In this document: positions 43,781 through 56,099 of the stretch, in pieces
Position numbering within the stretch: the first letter of the stretch is position 1
Layout of the letters: each line of letters opens with the position of its first letter
Assembly: GCA_949152475.1 (NCBI GenBank)
Contig: OX424561.1
Location: 4,898,001 to 4,962,000, forward strand
Length of the DNA stretch: 64,000 nt
Reading direction: 5' to 3'
Source of the DNA: Terebella lapidaria
Taxonomy: Eukaryota > Annelida > Polychaeta > Terebellida > Terebellidae
The notes under the pieces: generated by a model
Databases searched by the model: none
What the model was told of the DNA's origin: nothing
What the model saw: the letters and a program-made list of their open reading frames with translations, nothing else
Position numbers and translations under genes: made by a program

Positions 43781-43834
43781 TTTGCGTACCAAGCCCCGTT
43801 CTGGTGCTATAATGGCCACGGTGTGAATACAGAG
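43781..43834 (-). repeat. Right TIR of the ISL2EU-type element
   Basis: Read inward (minus strand) it starts CTCTGTATTCACACC and ends GGCTTGGTACGCAAA. The ATG of the nuclease gene lies 10 bp inside it, at 43771. Confidence 0.8.
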
Positions 43835-43899
43835 TATTGTTCTGTTCGTTGATTATTTTTACCAGTGCGTAAGACTTGATTTAAGCAAGATAGATCATT

Positions 43900-44440
43900 A
43901 GTCTTACACGCCAGAACATTTGTCAGTTGCCACAATACACTCTAAAATAGACTCGACAGGAAGCAGACACACTCTGAATATTTTGCACTTTCAGGAAGGC
44001 CATCTCCAAGCAATCTAACTCATGAAATGTCAGCTTCGAATGTCAAAGTAAAATAGTAAAATCTGTGACGAGACTAGCCGGCTCCTGAAGCACCAAGCGT
44101 TAGCTTTTGCTCCAGAGATGGCCCGTTAAATATATTATTTTTGTGCGCCTATTCCCTGAAGCGATGATGGAAAAACAGTGTTTGAACTATGTACATGTAT
44201 TTCCAGCATCAGCAGCATCGTCTGATGATTCGTACGTCAGCAAAAAAAATGTTTTTCTTCATTGGATTTACTTCAAATTGTTAGGTTTCCTTTACGGAAT
44301 TCGGATTGAAAACGAGATGTAATACTGCGAGAATGACCCCCAAATTCTTGCATCTATGTGTCAGTAAAACCTGTGTGACAACAAGATGCTATTCAATATT
44401 AAATGTCGCTTCAGAATGCTCTATTCAGTGTCTTAAGGTT
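43900..44440 (-). repeat. Inverted copy of the 24.36-24.89-kb dispersed repeat
   Basis: The reverse complement is colinear with 24362-24893. It contains one diverged 151-bp-like monomer (about 44320-44440), followed by the segment of the 4070/16270/22085 family. It starts 65 bp outside the right TIR of the ISL2EU-type element. Confidence 0.65.
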
Positions 44441-46955
44441 GTTCGAAACACCCGGAAAGGTGTTTTTATTGAGTAAAAAGTTATATTTCTTGATAGCTAG
44501 ATATGTGATGGTTACAAAAAGCAGAAAAAAATAGTAGGTCACCGTATGATATTTTTTGCTATGATGCATTTTGTTGACCTCCTATCAGTCTTGAAAGTAC
44601 CTCAGCAATAGCCACAATCCATTACATCATGACATGCAATCTAACTGCATATTTCTGCCTAAAACTATATATTTATAGGATTTTTCAGTACAGAACTGTT
44701 GTATATGCAACGGTTCATTAAACTGATGAAACACATTTCGCTAGCACTGAGTTTGATATGTTTCGTGGCAAGAGTAAGAACATGTGTATATATTTCAGCA
44801 CTGAAATTTTACAGAAAAAGAGTAACATCTGATAATCCATACAACGTTGAGTATCACTGCTCGGTCAGTAATACAGTATTTTTTTCTAATTTTTTTACAC
44901 ATATTTCTTCAATGATATTTTGGGTTTGTAAAAATAATGTAAAAAATATACCTATCCAGGTTACTTTTCGCGATATAAGCGTTAAAACATGAAAAGTGTC
45001 ATTTTATGGAAACAAAAAATCAATAATTTCATGAATTTGGGGTGCATACTATGTCAAATTATTCAAGTTTTTGTGAGTATGAATTGAAAAAAAAATCATA
45101 TATTTCATATATTGTATGTTCTGACTTGACTCAGAAATGTATAAAAGGCTGGCATGGTAGATGTGATCATTAGCATGAACGGTATGGCTGCTAGAATGAA
45201 CCACTAGATGTTGACTGGTCAATTGGCTCAGATGAGATTCTCTCCGGTCGCCAACTCAGTAGGCCTAATAGTTGAAATATCCCCATCAAATTTGACAAGT
45301 CAGCAGAACTTTAGGAATAAATTTCACCCAATTAGCTTGAGCAAGATGACCGCCACATTTGGCACAGGATTTTGCGATAACTTGTAGGCCTATGCATACG
45401 GACAACGTGAGGATATAGCTTATTATATATAAATGGCTGATAACGGATTTGACTGAGAGGGTAGCGCTGATCTGTGCGCGGTGAATTTTGGAGATTATTT
45501 CGTCTATAGGTCTATTTCATGCATCTCGATGAATTTTGGCAGAAAATCGCCTAACATAGTGTAAATTTCTGGGCAGATAATCTGCGGAAACAAAAAAGTT
45601 AGCCCCATTCGGCTTACATAGCGGAACGGGTATGGTAGACGAAACGTGTCAAAAATGACAACTGTAACGAAAACGGAGCCCCGCGAAATCGAGCCTGGTG
45701 GGCTGTAAATGTTGCGGCCCAATGAAGCTGAGCTCTTCTTATGATGTATTCCTCTTAAAGAGTGAACATTTGGTATATTCAGGCTATATAATGGACAGGC
45801 TATAGAGGAATTGATGTATGTCAATGGAATGTTGCTTAGTGGAACTGGAAATGCATATGCGTGTTTGGACAAACTTAGGGGCGCATAGGACAAACTATTA
45901 TAAAAGAGTGTGTGACGACCTCTGGATATTTTGTGGTGAACTTTGAAGTTCTAAGAGATTGGAATTGTGAAGAAAACACTCCACAGGGGCACAAAATGCA
46001 GGATTCGGCGGATTGGAGGATGTGGTAAGAAACGGAAGAAACCCTCACACTTGTTTTATTGGTCTTACACAGATATAAGATATAATTACAAAGTAATGAG
46101 CGCCACTTGCGCCAGCAACTTCCCCCCCCCCACCCCTCAAATTTGCTCTTGCATTCGTTGTATCTTTTGTCCTTGGTCCACTCAAGTCAAGTAGCAACAA
46201 ATTCCATGTGTTATGCCATACTAGTACATTCATGCTTATTAGCCCTACGAGATCTGCAATACCATGAATAGTCTTTCAAAATATTATTATCGCTAAGCTT
46301 GAGTTGTATTGAAAATTATGCCATGATCCACAGAAGTGTTGTCAATTTATTTAACAGTGTTTTGAATAATTTTACGATCTGTTTGATTATGTTAATCAGA
46401 AGATTTGGAAATTGTTAGGTCTACTAGTTTTGTTGTGCAAACGTTTACTCCTATACATATTAAAACTATGTAACGAATGGATGTTCTAGTAGTATTATCT
46501 TCTTAACCGAGGCTGGCCCACTGAAAGATACTAGACATATGCTGTGATGCTTCCAGTACTTTGTGTGTTCAAGTCGAGACTCCGCCGTACTGATTACAGA
46601 CCGCAGAAAGCCCAAAAGGCTTGGTGACTCATCGCAGGGAGAGATTGACCTTGATAATGAAATGTTATGGGGCTGAAACTTCATTGCTGACCAATAGTCT
46701 TGCTGTAGATCCACTGGTGTCCTGTTACTCGATCAAATCCGCCGTCAATGGATTATTCAAGGATATGATTAACTGTTTTGCTTTAACCGCGACTAATAAT
46801 GACTATTAGAAGGCAACCAAAGTGGTTAAATGGTTAAAAATGAAAGCAATATAAGTCACAAAATGTTTTGGTATTTGGTATTAGGTGTCGAACACCCATT
46901 GGAACTATTCTAAGAAAGGATATTAATAATATTAATATATGTTGTTCCCCTCATA
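44441..46955. other. No gene recognised
   Basis: Several small frames (for example the 129-codon minus-strand frame at 45504-45893) show no recognisable domain or relative in the window. A short poly-C run lies near 46123. Confidence 0.4.
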
Positions 46956-47110
46956 GGATAGGAACCTGGAAAACATTTACCATCATGGAGGTCATCTCAA
47001 AGCAATTTAAATCAAGAAATGTCAGCTTCGAGTGTCATATATACAGACTTGGGGCGAGACAAGACGGCTCCAGGTCCTGAGGTGCAAAACTGTAACACTT
47101 CCTCCAGATA
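46956..47110 (-). repeat. Dispersed repeat, same family as 4070-4210
   Basis: The reverse complement reads GGAGGAAGTGTTACAGTTTTGC...GGAGCCGTCTTGTCTCGCC, matching 4075-4210, 16275-16420, 22095-22230 and 24720-24830. Confidence 0.6.
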
Positions 47111-47199
47111 TACATTTTTGAAAAAAGCTTTGGTATCATCCCGCTACACTGGTGGCGAATCCTGGTGAACTAGTACAGGGATCTGAGTGTGCAAATCAA

Positions 47200-48255
47200 A
47201 TGCTATGGACAAATGAGTGACAAAATACATGTGGTCAAGGGAACGCGACAAGCAGAATTGTCTTCTCCGTTCCTTTTGAACCTGTTTTACCAAGATATGG
47301 TCGACACTCTAAATAGTATGCCCTGCGGGGTGAGGATAGACAATGCTAACTACAATGTCTTATGTTAGGCTAATTAGTACGACTCTAACTGGGTTGCAAT
47401 CTATGATGGATTATGCAAACAATTATGTCGGCTCGTTCGGATTAAACTTTAATCCAGGTAAAACACTACATGTGAATTTTGGTAAAATGTTGTTGTCATC
47501 TCCACTGTGTCTAGTGTTGAATTGTCAGAGCATACAACAGGTGGACAAGATGAAGTATCTTGGGGTCACGCTATCAGATAATCCTAACTGCCATGTGGAA
47601 GAATGGGTTAAATCATGCCGTCAGGCGTTTTATGCTTTAAAAGGTTCGGGGCTCAATGATCACTCTGTTTGTGCCGAGGTCAAGTCTCATTTGTGGACGG
47701 CTGCCTTACGAACGATCTTAACGTTTGGGGTTCATTGTGTACATGTTACTGAGGGTGGGTCAAAGAAAATGGAAAAATTTCAGGCTAAACTGATAAAAAC
47801 TTCAATGGGGCTCTCATCTACACGCAGAAATACTCCATTGTTATATATGGATGCTATGAATATCCAGTCAGTCGAACAGTCAAGAAACGTGTCCCAGCTG
47901 AAACTGCTTAACAGAGCAATGAGTAACAAGTCCAGGTCTGGCAAGTTTTATTGTTTTTATACAGTCACAATCTTAAAGGTTTAAACTACTGTTAGAAACC
48001 TCTTGTATCAAGTTCAGCCAAAGTCTGTGAAAAGCTTGGTATCTCGCTTGGAAAGTTGTGTGATGACACTTACATGAGGTGTGTTACCAAACGTATGGTA
48101 AGGTGACCACATGAGGATGGACTGGTTGACAGTGTTGGACAACTTTTATTGTACAACGATCAATCTGGTCATGATTTGCTTAATATGATTGTTCTTATTG
48201 ACATACTTGATCACACATTTCTCCTATTGGAGGTAAATAAATACAATACGATACA
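47200..48255 (+). pseudogene. 5'-truncated LINE with destroyed YADD box
   Basis: Plus-strand coding traces are VVKGTRQAELSSPFLLN (RT motif with RQGD-type position) followed by MVDTLNSMPCGVRID. Then a stop and shift occur where YADDLVL should stand. The frame resumes (47343-47984) with ISTTLTGLQSM, GLNFNPGKT and MKYLGVTLSDN, which are RT thumb motifs. Further downstream, GLVDSVGQLLLYND and SGHDLLNMIV continue in a shifted frame. The copy ends in AAATAAATACAATACGATAC, a LINE-like 3' tail. It is 5'-truncated near 47.1-47.2 kb, as typical for non-LTR elements, and catalytically dead. Confidence 0.8.
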
Positions 48256-48419
48256 TTGAAGATGACCCGTCAATATACTGTTTTCCTCCCTGATTGAAAG
48301 AAAGGAAAAATAATACGAATTATTATATGTCTACAAATATTATACAATGGATTATACAGAGTGCAATCGGTCCGATATAATGCGGTATTGACCTTCTTCA
48401 TATTGACCTGCTGCGTCGC

Positions 48420-49160
48420 GCACAGCAAACGACATGTATAAAACACGACACATCTCCAAGACTGGGACCATGACATTTACTCGGTCCAAACACATTGCGA
48501 GCTCCACCTGATAAAGAACTCGAGCATTCTGATGGGAATCTGAGTGGGACTCGAGAGCAAATTGAATGTTCCTGGCACTAGAACTTCAGGAGGCAGGCTG
48601 TGGGGTTCATGTTGGTTTCGGGACGTGATATGCCAATCGCTTCACGTCAATAAAGTATTGAGCATCTGGTCCAATACCTTCACGAGATAATGAATCATGG
48701 TATGTTTATTATTGCAATATTCATGAGAACCATTTCCCAAGTAAAAAGTATTCCGGTTGAACAAAACCAAGTGCATTATCCAATCTCCAAATCCAGTGTC
48801 AAACAACCCCCCCCCCCCCCAATCAAATGTTATGAAATTCCATGAACCCTTATATAGGGCCATGAGGAGGTGAAATCGGGTGCCTCACATGTGGCATCTG
48901 TTTTAGATTTTAATAATTATTGTTTTGCGAACAAATTCGGTTGGATACTTGTCATGGATGTGATGTTTTAATCAACCACGTCGTGATGACGTTCATAGGA
49001 CTTCTGAAAACAGCAAGTGGTCTTTAAACATATATCTTTGTTGCAGCAGTTAAGCGACTAGCTTGGCACTTCGATGACCAAAGTCCTGATATCTGCAATA
49101 GCTCTGGTTCATCTCTGAAAGTAGGTAAATCTGACGTTTCAGAAGTGTAGCACAAATGCT
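48420..49160 (-). pseudogene. RT-element relic, heavily decayed
   Basis: The minus strand shows YCRYQDF...HRSAKLVA and LLQQ (about 49110-49030), the C-terminal RT signature with a stop in it, followed by a 3' UTR. 48420-48920 matches 51970-52445 (ACATTTACT(C/T)GGTCCAAACACA, ATCTGAGTGGGACTC), so this stretch was duplicated or is part of the element's tail. A C run lies at about 48808-48821. Confidence 0.55.
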
Positions 49161-49199
49161 TAAATATCGGTCGAACCTGGCGTACAGGGATCTGGAAAC

Positions 49200-51120
49200 T
49201 GAGAGAAGAACACAAAAGAGTTATGGTGTCATGATTCGTTTTAGTTTAGCTGTGAGGAAGCAGTGAAATCCTGCATGTCCACACAGAAGTGAAATGTGTA
49301 CCTTACATAAAATATATATCATAAATAATACGCCAGGGTCTTGAGAAATTTCAGAGAAAAGTGAACTATGAAATCGTTTAAGATTGTCGGACAGTTGATG
49401 CTCGATTGTTAGGAAACGCTAGAAGAAACTTCAATAATGAATATCCCTTTTCGAAAATGGCTAACTATATATTATTTGTACAGACACACAAGATTGTTGT
49501 ATTCCCACCAACTTCTTCAAATACGTGTGATATTTCTTATGTTTTCATAATGCACGAGGGTATTTTCATAAAGTAACTATTTTAATGGTTTCTTCGACTG
49601 ACGTATTTATTGGGGGGGGGGGTGATAGAATTATTTGCCAGGACTCCACAGAACCGAACACTCCCAAACTCATATCATGATTGACTAGAATCACACGCAA
49701 ATATTCACCTTGCAAAATCACGATCCTATTCTAATCTAAGCAACTGTTGCATTCCAGTTTATTTCTAAAATCCTGTGTGCATTGCTTTTTCTTGATATAC
49801 ATATATCATCACTTTTGACAATGACATGATAACGATTGAGATACAGATGAAATGTGTGTTCCGTGGTTATATATCATATACTACCGCGACCGAGACAAAA
49901 TTAGAAAAAAAAAAACAAATCCATCCAATGAAATTAGGTCGATACAAACATCACAATGTAAAAATGCTACGTTCAAACTCGCAATAATACTGGCGATGCT
50001 TCACACATTTGATTCCCGTTATATCTAAGCAAGGGAAACCCCTTCTGGAAGGAATTATTCAGGTAATGTTTACACAGCGTGGATTGCTGGTTTACTGTTG
50101 GGAAAATCCGAACAATGAGATGATTCTAACCAGCCTTGTCCAATGTCATTGCAGGGAGCTCCATGGAATTGATACATCTGTGAAAATAATGAGGCATAGC
50201 CCGTGCAATAATATAGCTCTCATTAGCAAATATATGCTTTACTTCTTAATTTAATTACTTTTAACAATTGTAAAACATGTATAATTAGCGTCCCAGTTCT
50301 GATGCGTTATGTGATCAATTTGAATACCATGTGGTTGAAAGAGAAATGTGTTCATCACTTTATTATCTTGTCTCAAGCAATATTGTGGATAATTGATTAG
50401 CACGCCCACCTAGGTCTTTTATCTACGAACTTCTCAGTACCAACACTCGCAGATATTATTTATGGACACATACTTTCCCACCAGTTTGTTGTGGGTGGTA
50501 ATTATACATGTCACACCATGCGTATTATTTTCTGCTTTTTATGTGATATTGAGTTGAAATCTTCTAACATACTTCCTTTTGTAGTTTTACAACTCTGAGA
50601 ATTCAGTTCACTCTGGTATCCCCCTCTACTCTGTGACGGAGCACTTCTCGTTCTCAGAAGGGCTCTATTGTTCATTGCGGAGTCTGAGTCAATACCACAT
50701 TGGTCAAAAGCCCAAAATACAGTTTGTTTCTGTCATAGGTCATCTGGTGATTTCTGGTTATTGCATATTCATTTTTGAAAAATGACAAGCAACGTACTCT
50801 GGAAGTAAATTCATTCATCACATTTTAACATGATATATGTTCTGTCTACATATCTACAACAAAATCATGTAACCATTGAGAAACATGCATATGCTTGCAA
50901 CAGTATAACACTCTATCAGACAATATTGAACCCTAACAAGGAGCTCCTGCTTGAACGTCCAAGGATGTTTGATGGATGTATTCCTGAAAAATATACATAA
51001 AGAACACAATTTTTTACTACTTGCTTATTGTATGTACATATTTACGTATTATTAGTGTCATAAGATGTTGATGAAGCCAACAGAAAATTCAAATTGAATA
51101 ACATTAGTGATTGAAACGAA
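49200..51120. other. No gene recognised
   Basis: AT-rich sequence with a G run at about 49612-49622. The 81-codon frame at 50009-50254 shows no recognisable domain. Confidence 0.4.
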
Positions 51121-51124
51121 GTGT

Positions 51125-51670
51125 GAATATTCAAAATCCATCAAAATCGATATCGCGGTCATCAAGATCTTGAATGGGCAGACAGTGTCCAATGTATGAT
51201 TGTCGCTACAGTACGCATGATGGGATTACACCAGAACTGCCCAACCACCGATTAAAACACTTCTGAATTCCATAGAAATAAACCTGTACAGGTGTATGGC
51301 AAGTATACAATCACAGAATTAATCTCGATGGTTTCCCTGAGGAGAGATAATAACGTCCACTACACCAGCTGAATGAAAGACATGTATTGTTTCGAGCTAA
51401 TATCTATACCGTAAGATTGTGATCTAGCAATTAGAAACGAATGAGTCACTATCAGGAATATACTACCCGCCAGTACCACCAATACCACGATCATATATTG
51501 GAAGCCCAGGAAATATTCATATCTAAAGACATACTGGCGTTATTAAGGGTAAATTGTAGATTGGATTCCGTTCACTGTTACACATGATGGAATTGGTATA
51601 CAAGTGAGTAAACAATTTATGCATCCAAAACGAGTTCCATGAAATAAGTGTATGATCATAGCAATACCCA
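51125..51670 (+). repeat. Two diverged copies of the ~320-bp dispersed element
   Basis: 51125-51330 (CATCAAG...GGGCAGACAGTGTCCAATGTA, CTGCCCAACCACC) and 51470-51670 (ACCACCAATACCACG, ACATACTGGCGTTATTAAGG) both align with 20305-20605. The shared TTYENNLEIRN frame is broken in both. Confidence 0.5.
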
Positions 51671-51969
51671 GTCACGCAAGGAAAGTCTTCTTAGTTGATA
51701 GTGCATCGTTTATTCGGCACCTCTCAATCTGCCAAGGCCGGAGGTTCCACCTACGCCTAAACGGAATTGGCCGAACAATACCGAAAGGAAAGCACTCCGC
51801 GTACCGACCAAGTGAACCGGCCAACCTAATTATTCTTGACATTTCAATACATCAAATCAGTTTATAATTTTTAATAATGTTTGTGCGTCATTCATGGAAT
51901 GATATTATCTATAACACCAAACTTGTCACTAATGGTGACTACATCTCTAACAAACAAGGCGTACATGTA

Positions 51970-52445
51970 TGTATAAAACACAGAACATCTCTAAGACTGG
52001 CACCGTGACATTTACTTGGTCCAAACACATGGTGGGCTTCTATCCGCTAAAGGGCTCGAGTAGCCTGATGGTATCTGAGTGGGACTCAAGAGCAAATTGG
52101 AATCTCCCAGTTGTAAAACTTCAGAAGACAGGCTAGGTGGGTAATGTTGGTTTGGGGGCGTAATATCTCCATTTTCTTCACGGTGTGGGCAGAAATAAAA
52201 CGATGAGGCATCTGGTACACATATATCAAGGAGATATAAAGTCAAGGTACATGTGCTTTTGTAACGAACTTGCAACCAATACCCAAGTAAAAAGTAAAAC
52301 ATATTCCGTGTGAACAAAATGACTTAGTTATCCAAAATTCAAGGCCAGTGTCAGGCAAAATCGACCAATTTTATGGAACGTCATGAACCCCCATACTTCG
52401 TCATGAGGAGGTGATATCTGGTGCCCCACTTGTGGGACCGAACCG
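51970..52445 (-). repeat. Second copy of the 48.4-48.9-kb segment
   Basis: Aligned with 48420-48920 throughout. It ends in the GGAGGTGATATCTGGTGCCCCAC block, the conserved 3' UTR piece of the RT relics. RT coding sequence itself is missing. Confidence 0.6.
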
Positions 52446-52660
52446 CTGTGCATGTCTTCGATAGACAAAATAAGTGGTCTCACTGGGTGACCATGTTAAC
52501 TTTCTCCCTACAGCCATCCATATGATCCTAAAACAAGACAATTTACCTGAATTTGCTGAAATTTTGATAAATTCACTGACATTCACAAATATGAAAACGT
52601 ATAGCAAAAGAAAAAAATAGCATAGCGTCCCTATATTTTTTTCTATCAAAAACATACACA

Positions 52661-52884
52661 GAGGTTCGTTGACACACAAGCAAAAATTCCGATACGTTTA
52701 TTCACAGGTTATCATTAAATATAGATATTTAGTGAAAAATGCCAAAAATTACCCATTTTGCTAATATTTTAAGAGGTTCGTTGACACACAAGCAAAAATT
52801 CCGATACGTTTATTCACAGGTTATCAATAAATATAGATATTTAGTGAAAAATGCCAGAAATTACCCATTTTGCTAATATTTTGG
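52661..52884 (+). repeat. 112-bp tandem duplication
   Basis: Two units starting GAGGTTCGTTGACACACAAG at 52661 and 52773, almost identical. Confidence 0.9.
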
Positions 52885-53104
52885 GGGTAAAGTTACCCAT
52901 AATTCCAAACTAAACAAAACATTACATCCCAATTATCTGTTTTGGAATGCACAATCTCATATTGATGATTGTTAGAAAATCTGAAAATCACCAAACGAAT
53001 TTCAAATTTTAGCCCCTCTGCTTGGGTTCCAAAGAGAGCGAACATATTTAACAAAGCCTTGATATCTGCAATTAGCTTGGGTTAATCTTTAGGACGAAGT
53101 AAAT

Positions 53105-54010
53105 ATGTGGATTTTCGGAAATATAGTACAATTCCTACTCCAACGTGACGATTTTGATTTTCCCATTATCAACTTTCCTGTCTTGAGCAGTAATATCCCA
53201 GCATCACCAGCACATGGCGTCTACGTGTCCCAGTTAATCCGTTATGCTAGAGCATGTTCATCATACCAGGAATTCATAGTTAGAGCACAGGTTCTGACTA
53301 CCAAATTGCTCAAACAAGGATACCAAATGCCTAGGCTGAGGTCAACATTCAAGAAGTTTTATCAATCAACAAACCATATTAGTTTTGAAAGAACGCTATT
53401 GATGATCACATTTCATGTACTGTCAACAGGACATCGTTCAATAATATCCCAAAAAGGCTGAAGGGTTGTCTGTTGTTTGGGATTCATGGTTCTTTACAAG
53501 GAAGCATTGAGTACTAGGGACAGTCCCTTCCTACACATTTACCCACACGTCACTATGGCTGCCTTCTCGTCATCAATATCTGTTGTGGTGAAGCAAAGTA
53601 TTTAACGCTGGCAGTGGAAGAACCATTGACGACGGGTTTTATTGAGAAATGCGACACCATATGAGCATGTTCATCATAGCAGGAATTCATAGTTGGAGCA
53701 CAGGTTCTGACTACCAAATTGCTCAAACAAGGATACCAAATGCCTAGGCTGAGGTCGACATTCAAGAAGTTTTATGGTCGTCACTATGATCTGGTTGAAG
53801 GTTTTCGCCAAGCCTGTCACATATATGATGGAAGATATCATCCCATCCTTATAGTTTTGTGCATATATTTCCGTCTCGATATGCCAATGTGGATATCACA
53901 GCAGGTGTCGCATGCGGGGCAGGAGATGCTCATTCTTCCGGAGCACCTGATCTCACACTCAGCTGGCTGGGTGTCTGTGATTTTCACATGGCTTTGACTT
54001 CGATACTTTA
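53105..54010 (+). pseudogene. RT-element relic, partially duplicated
   Basis: 53137-53360 encodes DDFDFPIINFPVLSSNIP, GVYVSQLIRYARACSSY and KLLKQGYQMPRLRSTFKKFY, the C-terminal RT region. The last part (CSS..QEFI to FKKFYGRHYDLVEGF) is repeated at 53665-53800 and continues into the conserved 3' UTR (GGGGCAGGAGATGCTCATTC at 53917; ATGGCTTTGACTTCGATA at 53988). Between the two, and again at 54335-54660, lies the same ~310-bp stretch (CATGTACTGTCAACAGGACA). A segment was therefore duplicated and one copy lost about 550 bp. No palm domain. Confidence 0.7.
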
Positions 54011-54334
54011 GTATCTCTCGGATTTGACTACTCACACTGATTTTGTAAAATTCGTCCATGGATTCGGTCTTGGAATATGAATTTGTCTGTTTGTCGGTAT
54101 CCATTCCTACTCTTTCCTCACCTCGACACTAATTGTCATGAATAAATTTCCTAAAACGTTTTGTTGCCCTTGGGAGATATTGTTTCGAAATAAATTCGTT
54201 GAAGGTTTCGATCTCTAAGGTGGCTTGTCTCTCTCTATTTAATTCTAGTGAAATAATTTACATCCACAAATTATTGATGACATACAAGTATGCTGGGAAA
54301 AAAATAAAAAAGATCATAATGCTTCATCATGAAT

Positions 54335-54790
54335 CAGCAAAATCAACAGACCATATTAGTTTTGAAAGAGCGCTATTGAAAATCACATTTCATGTACTGT
54401 CAACAGGACATCGTTTAATAATATCTCAAAAAGGCTGAAGGGTTGTCTGCCTGATTTTGTTGTTTGGGATTCATATTTCATTACAAGGAAGCATTGAGTA
54501 CTAGAGACAGTTCCTTCCTACACATTTCCCCACACGTCACTATGGCTGCCTTCTCGTCATCAATATCCGTTGTGGTGAAGCAAAGTATTTAACGCTGGCA
54601 GTGGAAGAACCATTGACGGTGGGTTTTATTGAGAAATGCGACACCATATGATCTGCAGTGCCGTGACATTAGGCAATTATTTCATGAAAAAGTTCAATGT
54701 GTTAACAATGCATTATTGACATCCAATGGGAGACCACTGAGCTACTTGTGTTTCGTAATCTCAACCTAGAAACTTGCAGGTATGTGGAAG
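54335..54790 (+). repeat. Second copy of 53360-53660, with back-block traces
   Basis: 54335-54660 matches 53360-53660 nearly base for base. 54500-54780 also shows diverged similarity to the 5330-5640/17866-18180 block (CACGTCACTATGGCTGCCTTCT, GGCAATTATTTC). Confidence 0.6.
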
Positions 54791-54883
54791 TGTATGTATC
54801 GACCTCTAACCGCTGGTGTAAGATGACACCAACAAAACCTTATCAAATATTCAGACACTGAACTGCTAAACATTAATGGCAAA

Positions 54884-55013
54884 GCATGGCACCAATGTAA
54901 CAACTAGGCCTATTTAAAATCAAAATGAGCTGAATCTGATGTGTAGAAGGCATGGCACCAATGTAACAACTAGGCCTATTTAAAATCAAAATGAGCTGAA
55001 TCTGATGTGTAGC
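54884..55013 (+). repeat. 66-bp tandem duplication
   Basis: GCATGGCACCAATGTAACAA and the following bases occur at 54884 and 54950 with almost no change. Confidence 0.9.
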
Positions 55014-55186
55014 ATTCTGGGAACTTATCCCGAAGTCACGTGCCACCAAAATGCACCAGAGCTATATTGCACATTGAAACATTTTGACAGTCAGACAGCC
55101 AAAGTCCATTCAAATTTGGCTACAATCAAACAATCAATGAATTCCTGCATGTCTATAATCACGTGAAATCATGTGTACAGGGGGAA

Positions 55187-55808
55187 TTGACCTATCCCAA
55201 ATCCAGTTTGTCCGAGTCTTCTTACGTCATTTTCATCGTATTCTGCAAAACGTTACTACTGACCAAAGAGAAGTTTTCTGACGAAATAGGGCGTGTAAGT
55301 GAGATTTAAAACGTCGCGTTATTTTACGTGATTTGACCTTTCTGGTGACATTTGATTTTCCCGCTGAATTCCAGTAAAATTCCTACATATTCGAATTGCT
55401 AACGATCTAAATATGCATTTTACATCAGCATTTCATTCCATTTCAAAGGGATGAAAAACGTATGTTTTTATGTTCGAAGGTCATGACCTTGACGGGAGAG
55501 AAAAGCTTATTCCCTTGAAACTACGTGACTAGTGTCCAAACCGTCGGTGAAATAATATACCCTCATTATTCTGAACCGTGGTATGCTGCAGTTCAGAGCA
55601 AGTGTAATAAATAGAATAATTGATTGTAACAATATTCGTAATCATATTTTTGTATAGTGCTTCTGAAATCGAGCAAAAATGACCACGTGGCAATGTTTGT
55701 CACCACTACGTACCAGAATACGTCATTTTACGACATATGAGAACGAGACTTACAGGCCCTATTTGTGAAACTCGGACAACTTTTGGGGGCATTTGGGATA
55801 GGTCAATT
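55187..55808. mobile_element. Possible 620-bp foldback element
   Basis: AATTGACCTATCCCAAAT at the left is inverted exactly at the right (ATTTGGGATAGGTCAATT, 55791-55808). TTGTCCGAG follows inward on both sides at slightly different distances. No target duplication is clear, so this is a weak call. Confidence 0.4.
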
Positions 55809-56099
55809 GTGATCTTGTATACGTCAGGGTCGTGGGAAAGTTCAGTAAGTGCGATATTGAAACGAGAGGCCATAGGCCACACACTTGCCGGAACCGAAAT
55901 ATATGTCATATGCCAATGACATGACATATGGATTTTAACAAATTGACGAAACTTTCTTCCCGACTTACTACGTTTGCTTACTTACTTTACTTCATTTTAC
56001 TTCACTTTACTTCACAAACTACTCATACTGTCATTGTTACCTCATCGAACGTCACAGCGCCAAAATTAAGACATCACTAGACTCAGGAGACCAAGAACT

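Larger units (their letters stand above)
37618..43834. mobile_element. ISL2EU-type DNA transposon, 6.2 kb, full length
   Basis: It is bounded by 54-bp imperfect TIRs (37618-37671 and 43781-43834, about 40 of 54 positions matching). They begin CTCT(C/G)TATTCAC and end GGCTTGGTACGCAAA, and they are flanked by TA on both sides (37616-37617 and 43835-43836). Inside are two convergent spliced genes, a THAP-DDE transposase (plus) and a SWIM-YqaJ nuclease (minus). Family knowledge: ISL2EU elements are IS5-related and combine a DDE transposase with a YqaJ-type nuclease. The nuclease gene is intact while the transposase first exon is broken, so this copy is probably not autonomous now. Confidence 0.85.

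Noticed and set aside
45504-45893. 129-codon minus-strand frame as a host gene
   Set aside because: No recognisable domain, no splice context, and composition like the AT-rich surroundings.
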